From Actinophytocola oryzae (GTDB taxonomy: Bacteria > Actinomycetota > Actinomycetes > Mycobacteriales > Pseudonocardiaceae), in the NCBI RefSeq assembly GCF_004364325.1, contig NZ_SOCP01000001.1:124001-188000 (forward strand): 64,000 nt of DNA, read 5' to 3'. Below, piece after piece: positions 16,788-28,800 of this stretch. The notes beneath the pieces are model-generated. The model had not been told where the DNA came from. It saw only the letters and a program-made list of their open reading frames with translations, and ran no database searches. Position 1 is the first letter of the stretch; the number at the start of each line of letters is the position of its first letter. A program made the position numbers and the translations under genes.

Positions 16788-17096
16788 CCACGGTTCGTCG
16801 TCCTCGTCGCCGAGGATCGGGTCGAGGGTGGGATCGTTCGCCCGAGGTTCCGGCCAGGTCTCGCGGGGTGGGGTGGCGGGCTCGCCGAGGCCGGACGGAT
16901 CGGGCCGAAGGCGGGCCCTGCCGTTGCGGAAACCCCGGTACGGCCGGATCGCGTCCTCCTGGTGCCACGGCGGCGTCCGGGGTTGCGGGCCGGGGAGCAG
17001 CCAGCGAGCCAGCTGGTACCAGGGTGCGGCGTCCGCCTCCGACTCCACGGCCGCCCGTTCGGCTCGTTCGCGCTGCCGCCGTCTCCCGAACCGCAT
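16773..17096 (-). CDS. Hypothetical charged protein
   Basis: A 107-residue protein starting at ATG 17096; the longer open frame upstream runs through the next gene. It opens with a basic cluster (MRFGRRRQRERAERA), has Trp/Pro-rich middle segments (WYQLARWLLPGPQPRTPPWHQ) and an acidic C-terminus (LGDEDDEPWAP). No signal peptide or helix of membrane length, and no family recognised. The stop codon lies inside the hairpin repeat. Confidence 0.55.
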   Translation of the reverse strand: MRFGRRRQRERAERAAVESEADAAPWYQLARWLLPGPQPRTPPWHQEDAIRPYRGFRNGRARLRPDPSGLGEPATPPRETWPEPRANDPTLDPILGDEDDEPWAPTH

Positions 17097-17196
17097 GAAC
17101 CGACCGTACCGGACGTCACACCCGACCGGGCGCGTTCCGCTAGCATCGCCGCACGCGGGCGCGGGCATGCGTCCACAGTGGAACGAGGGGCGCCAG

Positions 17197-17670
17197 GTGA
17201 ACCCGCTGACCAAGGTGGCCCACTGGCTGGGCCGCCACCCACGATCCATGAAGCTCGCCCCGGTGATCATCCCGGTCGACCGGGTGTTGCACCGGGTCAG
17301 CCGGGGCAGGCTCAGCCTCGTCGGGCTCGCCGGGATGCCGTCGCTTCGGCTCGTCACCACCGGCCGCAGGACCGGCCTCGCCCGCGCCAGCGACCTCGTC
17401 TACACCCCCTACGGCGACGACTACGTGGTGATCGGCTCCGGCTGGGGCCGCCCCGCGCACCCGGCGTGGACGGCCAACCTCACGGCGGACCCGCACGCGA
17501 CGATCATCGTGCGCGGGCGGACCCTGCCGGTGGTGGCCCGCAGGGTCGACGACGCGGCCGAGCGGGCCGAGATCTGGGCGCTGGCCGTGCGGAACTGGCC
17601 CGGCTACGAGATGGAGCGCCGCATCGCAGGCGGCCGGGAGTTCCGCTTCTTCGTCCTCACGACAGCTTGA
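17197..17670 (+). CDS. Nitroreductase-family deazaflavin (F420)-dependent oxidoreductase
   Basis: A 157-residue protein. GTG 17197 follows GAGGGG; ATG 17167 is an alternative. It is a split-barrel protein of the Ddn/FDOR-A family: LVGLAGMPSLRLVTTGRRTGLARASDLVY, then GDDYVVIGSGWGRPAHPAWTANL, and VRGRTLPVVARRV. Family members use coenzyme F420 to reduce quinones or other substrates, and F420 is made by actinomycetes. The C-terminal 14 bp overlap the end of the convergent asparagine synthetase gene. Confidence 0.88.
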   Translation: MNPLTKVAHWLGRHPRSMKLAPVIIPVDRVLHRVSRGRLSLVGLAGMPSLRLVTTGRRTGLARASDLVYTPYGDDYVVIGSGWGRPAHPAWTANLTADPHATIIVRGRTLPVVARRVDDAAERAEIWALAVRNWPGYEMERRIAGGREFRFFVLTTA

Positions 17671-19486
17671 GCACCGGCCGGTACATGTCCAGCCACAGCG
17701 CGAGGTCCAGCGTCCGCTCCAGCGCGTAACGCATCGGCCCGACCACCTGCCCGGCGGCCGCCAGCTGCGAGACCAGCGTGCGGTCGACGATCTCGAACAC
17801 GGGGTGGTCGGCCGCGATGCCGCGGACGTGCTCCTGCAGCTTCCTCGCGTACGCCGGGTCCTGTGTGGACGGATACGGCGACTTCACCCGCTCCACGACC
17901 GACCGCGGCAGCACGTCGGCCGTCGCGGCACGCAGGAGCGACTTCTCCCTGCCGTCGAAGCTCTTCAGCGCCCACGGCGTGTTGTACACGTACTCGACGA
18001 GCCGGTGGTCGCAGAACGGCACCCGCACCTCCAGCCCGACCGCCATCGACGCACGGTCCTTGCGGTCCAACAGGATCCGCACGAAGTGCGTCAGGTGCAG
18101 GTAACAGATCTCCCGCATCCGCGACTCGAACGCCGACTCGCCGGGCAGCGGCTCGACGCGGGACACCGACGTCCGGTAGGCGTCGTGGACGTAGTCGTCC
18201 AGCCGCAGGTTCTCGAGCAGCCCCGGGGCGAGCAGCCCGCCCCGCTCGCCCCGGTGACGCGCGAACCGCACCAGCCACGGGAACGTGTCGGCCTCCCGGG
18301 CCTCCGGGTTGAAGAACTGCCGGTACCCGCCGAACACCTCGTCGGCCGACTCGCCGGACAGCGCGACGGTCGAGTGCCCTCGGATCGCCCTGAACAGCAG
18401 GAGGAGCGACGCGTCCATGTCGCCGAGCCCGGTCGGCAGGTCACGTGCGCGGACGACCCGCCTACGCACCTCCGGGTCGGCCAGCTCGTCGGCGCTCAGG
18501 ACGATGTCCTGGTGGTCGGTGCCCGCCAGCTCGGCGACGTCGTGCACGTACGGCGTGTCCGGCGTCGAGCGCATCTCGTCCGGCACGAAGTTCTCCGCCT
18601 GCCCGGCGAAGTCGACCGCGAAGCTGCGCACCCGCTCGTCGTGCTCGCCGAGCTGCTTCGCGGCGATGGCCGTCAGCGCCGACGAGTCGAGGCCCCCCGA
18701 GAGCAGGACGCAGCGCGGCACGTCCGCGACGAGCTGGCGCGCGACGATGTCCTCGAGCAGCTCCCGCACCCGCGCGACGGTCGTGTCCCGGTCGTCGGTG
18801 TGCTCGCGTGTCCGAAGGCTCCAGTACCGGGTCGTGCGCGGCCCGCGGCGGTCGACGGTGACGACCGTGCCCGGCTCGACCTCGCGCATGCCGTCCCACA
18901 CCGCGTGTCCCGGCGTCTTGACGAACCCGAACAGCTCGCGAATGCCGTCGAGCGTGACGGTCGGCTCGACGGCCGGGTTGGCGAGGATCGCCTTGGGCTC
19001 TGACCCGAAGAGCACGCCGTCGGGTGTCTCGTAGTAGTAGAAGGGCTTGATCCCCATCCGGTCGCGCACCATGACGAGCTTGTCGTGGCGCCCGTCCCAG
19101 ATCGCGAACGCGTACATCCCGTTCAGCCGCTCGGCGAGGGCCGTGCCCCATTCGAGGTAGGCGTGCAGCACGACCTCGGTGTCCGACGACGTGTCGAACC
19201 GGTGGCCGCGCCTGCGCAGCTCGTCCCGCAGCTCGGTGAAGTTGTAGGTCTCACCCGAGTAGACGAGCGCCACGGGCCCGTCCGGCAGGTCCACCCGCAT
19301 GGGCTGCCGCCCGCCGGGCAGGTCGATGATCGCGAGCCGCCGGTGCCCCAGGGCGGCGTGGTCGGTCGTGAACGTGCCCCGGTCGTCCGGCCCCCGGCAG
19401 GCCATGGTCTCGGTCATCGCGTCGAGCGCGTCCCGTTCGGTCCGCAGGTCCTGCCGGAAGGCCACCCAGCCGGTGATCCCACACAT
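17657..19486 (-). CDS. asnB: Asparagine synthase (glutamine-hydrolysing)
   Basis: A 609-residue protein. ATG 19486 puts Cys at position 2 (MCGITGWVAF), the required N-terminal nucleophile of the class II glutaminase domain. The synthetase half has the PP-loop SGGLDSSALTAIA and GESADEVFGGY. It makes asparagine from aspartate, ATP and glutamine. Length fits AsnB of the actinobacterial type. It stands alone, with the toxin operon divergent from it, so primary metabolism is likely, although such enzymes can also amidate secondary metabolites. Confidence 0.92.
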   Translation of the reverse strand: MCGITGWVAFRQDLRTERDALDAMTETMACRGPDDRGTFTTDHAALGHRRLAIIDLPGGRQPMRVDLPDGPVALVYSGETYNFTELRDELRRRGHRFDTSSDTEVVLHAYLEWGTALAERLNGMYAFAIWDGRHDKLVMVRDRMGIKPFYYYETPDGVLFGSEPKAILANPAVEPTVTLDGIRELFGFVKTPGHAVWDGMREVEPGTVVTVDRRGPRTTRYWSLRTREHTDDRDTTVARVRELLEDIVARQLVADVPRCVLLSGGLDSSALTAIAAKQLGEHDERVRSFAVDFAGQAENFVPDEMRSTPDTPYVHDVAELAGTDHQDIVLSADELADPEVRRRVVRARDLPTGLGDMDASLLLLFRAIRGHSTVALSGESADEVFGGYRQFFNPEAREADTFPWLVRFARHRGERGGLLAPGLLENLRLDDYVHDAYRTSVSRVEPLPGESAFESRMREICYLHLTHFVRILLDRKDRASMAVGLEVRVPFCDHRLVEYVYNTPWALKSFDGREKSLLRAATADVLPRSVVERVKSPYPSTQDPAYARKLQEHVRGIAADHPVFEIVDRTLVSQLAAAGQVVGPMRYALERTLDLALWLDMYRPVLKLS

Positions 19487-19852
19487 CGGATCCCTCCTCC
19501 GTACACGGTCTGTCACTGAACGTGCAGGTCCATTAGACACCTATGTAACTGTCTGGTATCTGCGGTGTTACGTCGGCATGTCGCAATTGCCGGGAACCCG
19601 GTCCTGTGACGTGAGCCATAGCGGGGTGGCGGGTCGCGGGAGAGTGGTTGGTCCGGCGGGCTCACGGGCTGCGGCCGGCCGGCGGAGTGGATCACGACGT
19701 TCGGCCGAAAACTCACCGAAATCGGGACTCGGTGCGGCCAGGCCGTTACGGGTGGGGTCGATGGTCAGACATTAGGGCGACGCCGGGGCCGCTGGTCGAT
19801 CTTCGGATGTGTAGTGCCATCCACGCCATTCTTTTTCCTTCTGGAGGAAATA
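19487..19852. promoter_or_regulatory. Divergent intergenic region between asnB and the Tc-like toxin operon
   Basis: 366 bp that must hold the promoters of both units. The only clear signal is the strong ribosome site GGAGGAAATA directly before GTG 19853. A weak inverted repeat (AGACA and TGTCT, 10 bases apart) lies near 19535-19555. No convincing operator or RNA element was seen. It is noticeably less GC-rich in short stretches near 19540 and 19835. Confidence 0.5.
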
Positions 19853-22800
19853 GTGATACGAGACGAGTCGTCTCCCAGCTATGCGGAGCTCTTCGGGGCG
19901 CTGGACTTTCGGGGAGACGACGACGCCAGGTCGGTGTACTCGCCGGCGGCCTACTTCGTTGACCTACTTGCCTTGTTGGATGGGACGTTCGACGGGCGGG
20001 CGCTCCTGGAGCGGCGGCCGGACCTCGGGCAGGTCCTCCTCGACGCCGAGCACACCTTCACCGAGACGCCCTATCTGGATATTGTCAACGAAGTACTGGA
20101 ACGTCTCGTCGGAGAGTCTCCGTACGACATTCTCCGTAAGCGGGTCCACCCGCTCGTGCTGCCATTCTCGCTACACGACGAGGAGATCCGGAAATACCTG
20201 CACTATCTGCAGGTCACGCCGCTGGAACTGTACCGGCTGTTCTCCCCGGTGATCGACCACGACATCGCCGCCCGGGAGTTCCTGGGGCTGTCCGCCGACG
20301 ACGTGGCCGTCGTGACCACGTCCGTCACCGACGACGCCGGGCTCACCGCCCGCTACGGCGCACCGCCCGCCGAGCTGCGCGACCCGCGCCGGTTCGCCGA
20401 GGCGACCGGGCTCACCGGGCCCGAGGTGCGGGAGCTGATGACCGAAGGGCTGGAGGTCACCAACGCCTGGCTCGACCTCGCCAACCGGATCATCCGGCTC
20501 GCCCGCCTGACCGGTCTCGGCCTCACCGACCTGAGCGCGGTGGTCGCCCACTGCTGCCGGGGCAGGCTCGACTCGCTCCGCACGGTCGCCGTCGTCGTCC
20601 GGCTGCACCGCGAGCACGGCCTCGCCGTCACCGACGTCTGCCGGCTCGTCGTCCCCATCGAGGACGAGGAGGTCCAGGGCTGTTCCGGCGACATCCTCGC
20701 CGCACGCAACGACGACTACCGCTTCCGCCTCGCCAACTGGATCGAGGTCGCCGAGGCCGACATCGCCACCATCGTCCGCCGCTACCGCGAGCACTACGCC
20801 GGCACGAGCCCGAGCCCCTTCGACCAGGGTGACGTCGGACTGGCGGCCATCGGGCTCCTGCGCCGCGCCGGGCAGCTCGCGTCCGCGCTCGGCGTCGGCA
20901 CCGACGAGCTGTTCGACGTGCTCGTCGCCATCGACAGCGACCCCGCGCTGCGCCGGCACACGAGCTTCGCCGTGCTCGGTGACACCGCCCCGGCACGTGA
21001 CTGCTTCTCGATCCTCGCCGGTGGCGACCCGGCGGAGGGCCTGTGGCTCGCCCAGACCCTCTTCGCCGTCGTCGCCTGGGCGCAGGCCGCCGGGTTCGGC
21101 GGCCGGGAGCTGACCGAGGTGCTCGGTGGCCGCCCCGACACCGACGAGGACGCCGTGACGGCCCTGGTGGACGGGCTCGTCGAGGCCTTCGACCAGGTGT
21201 CCTTCGACGACGCGCTGTTCACCGGCGACCGGTTCGGCGAGCGCGCCTCGAAGGTCGTGCACGACGTGCTCACCGCCCACGACGACGCGGTCGTCGCCCC
21301 CGCCGACGACCGGCTGCTGCGGCTGGACCTGGCCAGGACGCCGGCCGCCGCCTACGACGCCGTCACCGACCTCGGGGTGCTCGCCGAGGAGGACTTCCAG
21401 GGGCTTGGTCTCGGGGAACGCATGCGGGACAAGCTCTTCGGCAACATGGTCCACATCGGACACCTGTACGACGACGGGGTGCTGGCGGTCGTCGACACCG
21501 AGGGCCTCCAGCTGGCGAGCGACTTCGAGCCCTACCGCGAGACCCTGTTCAAGACGATCAGCTCGGTCGTCAACGGCACCGCCGCGTTCTTCCCGTCCGA
21601 CCTCACCCCGCTCGGCCTGCTGCCCGAGCGCGAGGTCGAGCTGTACGACAACCTCGTCTACAACGGCTACCTGGACGAGAACGGCGACCTCACCGACCCC
21701 GAGTTCTTCCTCGACGCGGACAACGTCGAGCTGTTCGAGGTCAACGCCGACCTCGCCGACGCGACCGAGGGCGTGCGCGCGCTCATCGACGACCGCCTCA
21801 CCCGGTTCCGGACCGACCCGCTCGCCATCGACCCGGAGATCTTCGCCGACCTCCGGCTCACCACGGCCGAGCTGCTCGACCTCACCGACAGCCTGACCTT
21901 CAACGGCTACCTGGACGAGAACGGCGACTACCGCGACAAGGCCGCCCTGGTCTCCCTGCCCCTCGCGGACTTCGCCCTGGCCATCGCGTTCTACCCGCGC
22001 CGCCGCGCCGTGCTCGACGCGGTGCAGACCCAGCTCCGCGCCTTCCAGAGCGAGCTGGACACGTTCACCGTCGAGGACTTCACCGGCGTCGCGGACGTGG
22101 CCATGAGCAAGCGGGTCGTCGACGCGCTGGCCGGCCCGTACACCACCGGCGGCCGGGTGGTCGACGAGACGGCGGTCCCCGACCTCGGCGGCGGGTTCAC
22201 CCAGGCCGAGCAGGACCTGGTCGCGGCCAGGATCGCGGTCGTGCTGGAGGACGAACTGCCCTACCGGCTCGACGTGGCGACGCTCGCCGACCTCGGCTTC
22301 ACCGAGGAGGAGGTGGTCGCGGTCAAGGCCCACCTCCTCGAGACCGGCTACGTCACCGAGGCGCTCGCGGTCGACGAGGAGTGGCTCCCGTACTTCCGCA
22401 ACGTCAACAACGCCTTCAGCTTCGCGCTCCCCGGCCTCGGCGACTACGCACAGGACGTCTTCTTCGCGCTGCACTCGGTCGCGAACGAGCTGACCGGCGC
22501 CGTCAACGAGGTGGTCGACCGGCTCGACGTCCGCGCGGCCGAGCAGCGCCGGGCCGTCGACGACGTCCTCGCCGACGCGTTCGGCATCCCCGCCGAGACG
22601 GCCGCGGCCATCGCCGACGCCGTGACCGGCGGCCGGGACGAGACGTTCGACGTGCTCGTGGCACCCGCGCTCGACGCGGGCGTGCCGCCCACCGACCCGC
22701 ACTTCCGCAACGCCTACCGCAGGATCCGCCGGTTCGCGGCCCTCGCCGCGAAGCTCGGTCTCGACCCGACCGAGGTCGTCGCCGTCTTCCGCGACCAGGA

Positions 22801-25800
22801 CCTCGTCGGCAAGTACCCGGAGAACCTGACGCTCCCGCCGGGCGTGAGCTCCTTCGACGCCCTGCTGGAGGGCCACGACAAGACGATCTACCTGTTCGAG
22901 GGCGAGGGCTACTGGACCTACGCGGCCGGCACGTTCACGCTCACGAGCCCGGCGAGACGGCCACTGGGGGAGCTGTCGCCGAGGTTGGCGGGTCTGAAGG
23001 GCGTCGACGCCGCCTTCACCCTCCCGTCCGGGGTCGAGTGGCTCGTCGGCCACACCGACAACGGCACGTCCCTGGCCTTCACGCGGCAGCGGGGCGGCAC
23101 CCGGTGGGCGCCGCAGGAACAGGTGTGGGGCAAGGTCAGGAACAACTTCACGGCGCCGGCCAGGATCGACGGCGCGTTCACCGACGCCGACGGCCACACC
23201 TTCCTGTTCGCCGGCGACCAGTACATCCGCTACTCCACCCCCGACTACACCCACGTCGACGAGGGCTACCCGCGCCCGGTCGCGGAGTGGCGCGCGCGTG
23301 AGGGCGTGGCGGCGACGCTGACCGGCCCGCTCGACGCCTTCCAGGCACCCGACGGAAGTGTGCACGTGCTCACCGGCTCGGCGGGGTGGGGTCGCGTCCG
23401 CAGCGACTTCGACGGCCTGACCTCGGTGGACGCCGCGTACTCCGGCGCGTCGGCCGTCCACCTGTTCGCCAAGGGCCAGGTCGTCCGGTACTCGGACAGC
23501 ATCGAGAACGCCGGTGTCCGGGTCGACGAGGGCTACCCGCGCCGCATCCACGACGTCCCTGCGCCGTTCGAGGGCGGGGTCGAGGCCGCGTTCACCGGCC
23601 CGGACGGCGTCCTGCACCTGTTCAAGGGCGGCCGGACCTCCTCGGGTGGCACCGAGATCGTGCCGACGGCCGACCGCTGGGGCGTGCTGCCCCCGGTCCT
23701 GCCGAGCGGCACGGTCGACGCCGCGTTCGCCGGTCTCGACGGCCGCACCTACCTGTTCAGCGGCGACTCCTACCTGCGTTACTCCACGGCCGACTACTCG
23801 CTGGTCGACGCGGGCTACCCGAGGACGATCGGCCCGGACTGGGGTGGACTGTCCACAGTGGACACCGCGTTCGTGATGGACGGCGGCACCTACCTGTTCG
23901 GCACCGGCGGCCTGCTGTTCGACCTCACCACCGAGCTGCGCGACGACCTGACCACCGGCACGCTGACCCCGAGGCTGCGCAACCGGTTCGCCGAGCACGG
24001 CCTCGCGCTCACCGGCGTCGAGGGCACGGCCGCGCCGTGGCGGCTGCGCACCCAGGAGGGCATCACCCTCACGGTGAAGGTGGAGGGCCTGCGCACCAAG
24101 GTGTTCGGCGAGGGCACCCGCTGGTACGTCCGCTACGGCACCAGCGACTACCGCACGCCGGACGCGGGCTTCCCGAAGCCGCTGTCCGACAACTGGTGGA
24201 ACATGCCCGCCGGCCTGAACCTCGGCACGGTGGACGCGGTGTTCACCGGCCGCGACGGCCACACGTACCTGTTCGCGGGCGGCACGTTCGTCCGCTTCGA
24301 CGCGCGGCACCGCTGGTGGTCGGAGCCGATGTCGTTGCGGGAGAACTGGGACAGCGTGCCGTTCGAGAAGGTCGACGCCGCGTTCGTCGGCGTGGACGGC
24401 CGCACGTACCTGTTCCGCGGCAACGACTTCATCCGCTACTCGACCGCCGACACCACCGAGGTCGACGACGGCTACCCGGCGCGGGTCGCCGGCCACTGGG
24501 ACAACGTGCGCAACAACATCCAGCGCACCGGCCAGGTCGACGCCACGCTCGTCACCGAGGTGACCGAGAAGGTCGACGGCGTCGACGTCGACCGCGTCTA
24601 CACCTACCTGTTCTCCGGCGACCAGTACGTCCGCTACCTCGGCGCCGACTACGCCCGCGTCCAGCCCGGCTACCCGCGCCCGCTCTCCGCGCTGAACACC
24701 GAACCGGGTCTGGCCGCGCTCGACACCCGGCTGGACCGGGTCGACGCCGCGTTCGCCGACCGCCGCACCGCCTACCTGTTCAGCGGCGACCGCTGCCACG
24801 CCGTCTCGGCGCTGCCCTACCGCCGCTACGACGACCTCGGCGTCACCGAGGTCCGCTGCGCCTTCATCGAGAACGGCAGCGTCATCACCAACGGCTACTA
24901 CGACGGCTGGGAGAAGCGCTCCGCACTGGAGAACCGCGGCGCCCCGGTCGCGAACACCTTCCGCCCGAGGACACTGCGCACGGTCCCGGCGGAGTTCCAG
25001 GACCACCTGGACTCGGTCCTCACGGGTGCGGACGGGAACACCTACCTGTTCAAGAAGGAACGCTGCTTCAACACCCAGCTCAACCACGCCTACCCGCTCG
25101 CGGAGGAGTGGGGCAGGCCGCGCAACACCATCTACGAACAGGGTCGGGTCGACGCCGCGTTCGTCGGTCGCGACGGGAGGACCTACCTGTTCAGCGGCGA
25201 CCAGTTCGTCGTCTACCTCGACGACGGCACCACGATCGACGGTGACCCCAAGCCGATCGCCGACCACTGGGGTGGTCTGGAGAGCGTCGCGCTCGCGTAC
25301 GTCCACGGCGAGAAGACCTACGTGTTCGAGCACCCGGACGTGGAGGGGATGGTCCGCCACCTCGTCTTCTCCGGCACCGACTACACCAGGCCGGACGCGG
25401 GCTACCCCGCCGTCGCCGACGACGGCCTCCTCGGCGCACCGGACGGGTTCCCCTTCCCCGACGCGGTTCTCGTCGAGGGCGACACGCTGATCCTGCTGAG
25501 CGGCGAGGACTGCGTCTCCCACCACTCGAAGACCGGCAACTGGTCGGTGGTGCGCCCGATCGCCCGGCTGTTCCCCGGTTTCGCCGACGGTGTCGACGCG
25601 CCGGACACCCTGCGCTCGGCGTTCGCCGCGAAGGACGGCACGACCTACTTCTTCTTCGACGACACCTACGCCGCCTTCACCGCCGGCGCGTTCGCCCCGC
25701 TCGCCCCCACCCGCGACCGGTGGGGTCTGTCCCGCAACCCGTTCGTCACCGACGGCGGCACGGTCGACGCCGCCTTCGTGTGGCGCCAGTACACCTACCT

Positions 25801-28800
25801 GTTCGCAGGCGACCGCTACGTCCGCTACACCGGCCCGTCCTACCGGGCGATCGACGCCGGGTACCCCAAGAAGATCGCCGTGAACCTGCGCACGGAGGAG
25901 CCGTTCGGGAACCTGCCGGAGTCCTTCGAGGACGCGCTCGACCGGCCGATCTCCGCGGTCGTCGGCAACGACCGCACCATCAACGTGCTCGTCGGCGGCG
26001 TCTGCCACACCGTGTCGCCGCGCCTCACGGGCAGCTACACCCTGGAGGGGCTCGGCAGGCCCCGCAACACCTTCGTCGAGTCCGGCGCGGTCGACGCGGC
26101 CATGGTCGCCGACCGCCGCGTGTACCTGTTCTCCGGGGACCAGTACATCCGCTACTCGACCGCCGACCACTCCCACGTCGACGACGGCTATCCGAAGCCG
26201 CTCACCGCGCTCGCGGACGAGCTGGGGCTGCCGAGGCTGCCCGACGCGTTCACCGACGGCGTCGACGCCGCCTTCCGCGCCCCGGACGGTACGACGTACC
26301 TGTTCCGCGGCAAGGAGTTCGTGCGCGGCCAGGGCGCCGAGCGGGTCGACGCCGTGTGGGGCAGGGTCCGCAACGACCTGACCGCGGGCGGTCTCGACGC
26401 CGCGTTCGTGGCGCCGACGGGTGAGCTGTACGTGTTCCGTGGCGACCAGTACGTCCGCTACCCGGCGAACGTGCCGCTGGAGTACGTCGACCAGGGTTTC
26501 CCCCGCACGGTGAAGGACGACTGGGGCGACCTGCCGTGGGAGTTCGAGGAGGGCGTGGACGGCGCGTTCACGTTCGAGGGCCGCGCCTACCTCACCAAGG
26601 GGGAGCGGTACGTCCGCTACTCGGGCGCCTACGAGGTGGTGGACCGCACCTACCCGCAGGACTTCCGGCACCGCTGGGCGGGCACCGCCGACTACCGGCT
26701 GTCCGACCTGCACACGACCACCCGCTTCGTCGACCTCGTCCGCTCCCGGCCGGAGGGCCTCGCGGCGCTGTTCGTCGAGGGCGCCGACGACCCGTACGAG
26801 CGGCTGACCGAGCTGTTCGGCTGGGACGCCGAGGAGCTGCGCTGGGCGCGGCGCAACAGCGGGCTGCTCACCGAGCGCACGCCGGAGGAGCAGGTCTTCG
26901 AGATCGAGTTCGTGCTCGCGCTCGTCGACCTGTTCGCCACCGCGCGCAAGATCGGCGCAGGCCCGTCACGCCTCCACGCCGAGGTGTGGTCGAAGCTCCA
27001 CGACCTCGACGAGCCCGCACTGGCCGAGGCCTCGGCGGCCCTGTACGGGATGCTCGAACGCCACACCGCGCCCGCGGAGTGGCCGAAGCTGGCCGCGCAG
27101 GCGCACAACGAGCTGAACGTCCTGCGGCGGGACGCGCTCGTCGCCGCCATCGCCCCGGAGCCCGGCGGCTCACGTGAGCTGTTCGAGCGGTACCTGATCG
27201 ACGTGGACATGGGGCCGGCCGGCACCACGTCCCGCGTCCGGGAGGCCATCGCCGCCACACAGCTGTATCTGCACCGCTACCTGCTCGACCTCGAGACCGT
27301 CACCTTGCCGGCGGACGCGGACCCGGACGAGGTCCGCGCGCGGATCAAGACCTGGTGGTCCTGGATGCGCAACTACCGGATGTGGGAGGCGAACCGGAAG
27401 GTCTTCCTGTACCCGGAGAACTACCTGCGTCCCGAGCTGCGTGACACGAAGACGCCTGCGTTCGCGGCGCTGGAGGACGAGCTGCTGCGCACCGAGATCA
27501 CCAACGAGACCGCGCAGGCGGCGTACAAGCGCTACCTCGACGAGTACACCGAGGTGTCCCGGCTCGCCATCGCGGGCGGCTACGTGTACGCCGAGGACGG
27601 CGCGCCCGACGGCGAGCGCAGGCTCGTGCTGTTCGGCCGCACCAGGACCACGCCGCGCCGGTACTACTACCGGTCGGCGCAGTTCCGTGACGGCGAGAAG
27701 CTCTCGGCCACCTGGGAGCCGTGGCTGAAGGTGGACGTGCAGATCGACGCGGAGCGGGTCGACCCGGTGCACGCCTTCGGCCGGGTGTTCGTGTTCTGGC
27801 CGGTGGTCGAGGCGGTCACGCTCGACGACCCCTCCAACACGACGATCACGACGAAGCCGAAGGACGGCGGACAGGCGGTCTCCGCGCCGCCGCCCGTCTA
27901 CCAGGTGAAGATCTACTACTCGTTCTACAACCTGAACCGGGAGTGGGTGCCAGCCCAGCTCCTCGCGGTCGACACCGAGCAGACCGGGCAGGTCACGAAC
28001 CTGGGGCTGTACGTCCAGGCCTCGCGGACCGTGCCGGGTGTGAGCGCGCACGACTCGATCATCGTGCAGTGCACGTACAGGGCCGGCGAGACCGACGTCA
28101 CCTCGGCGTTCACGCTCACCCCGGAGCTGTACGGGATGCGCGCCACGGAGACCGTCCCGCCGCCCCGTCCCGCGGACCTGTCCGGGCTGTTCGACGAGCC
28201 GGCCACCACCCCGATCGACCCGGTCGCGGTCGTCCGCTTCAACGCGCCGGCCGACACCGTGGACGGCTCGTGGTCGGCCGTCGACCACAAGGGCGGCAGC
28301 TTCCTGTGCCGCCCGGTGTCCGCGCCGGTCGCCCCCGCGGAGCTGACCCCGGCACAGGGCAACGCGCACCTCCTGCCCACCACGTGGTCGGGGGTCGCGG
28401 CAGGCTTCCAGCTGCGGGACAAGCCGGGCACCAGGTACTTCTTCGACACGGCCGACAAGTACGTCACCGCGCCCGACGGCGAGGCGGCGGCCGGGCGGAC
28501 GAGGAAGAACACCGTCGAGCGGTTCGGCATCGTCGGCACCGCGCTGCTGCGCACCGGCGTGGTCGACGCCGTCTTCGTGCGCGGCAACCAGGTCTACCTG
28601 TACTCCGGTGACGAGTACTACTCCTACTCCCGCACCGCGTTCGGCACCCTCGACGGCGGGTTCCCGAAGCTCGTCATGAGCAACCTGGACAACCTGCCGA
28701 AGCTGCGGCGGGTGGACGCGGAGAAGCTGGTCGTCGGTGGCGCGATCGACGCGATCGTCGAGCTGGAGAGCAAGATCTACCTCCTGTTCGGGGACTACTA

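Noticed and set aside
19814..19852. Earlier GTG start for the TcA-like protein
   Set aside because: No ribosome site before it, whereas GGAGGAAATA lies directly upstream of GTG 19853.
20171..26713. Very long antisense open frame (about 2,180 codons) opposite the hemopexin region
   Set aside because: High GC at third positions keeps the antisense frame open; the translation is low-complexity Arg/Val/Gly-rich sequence without domains, while the plus strand has clear TcA and hemopexin motifs.
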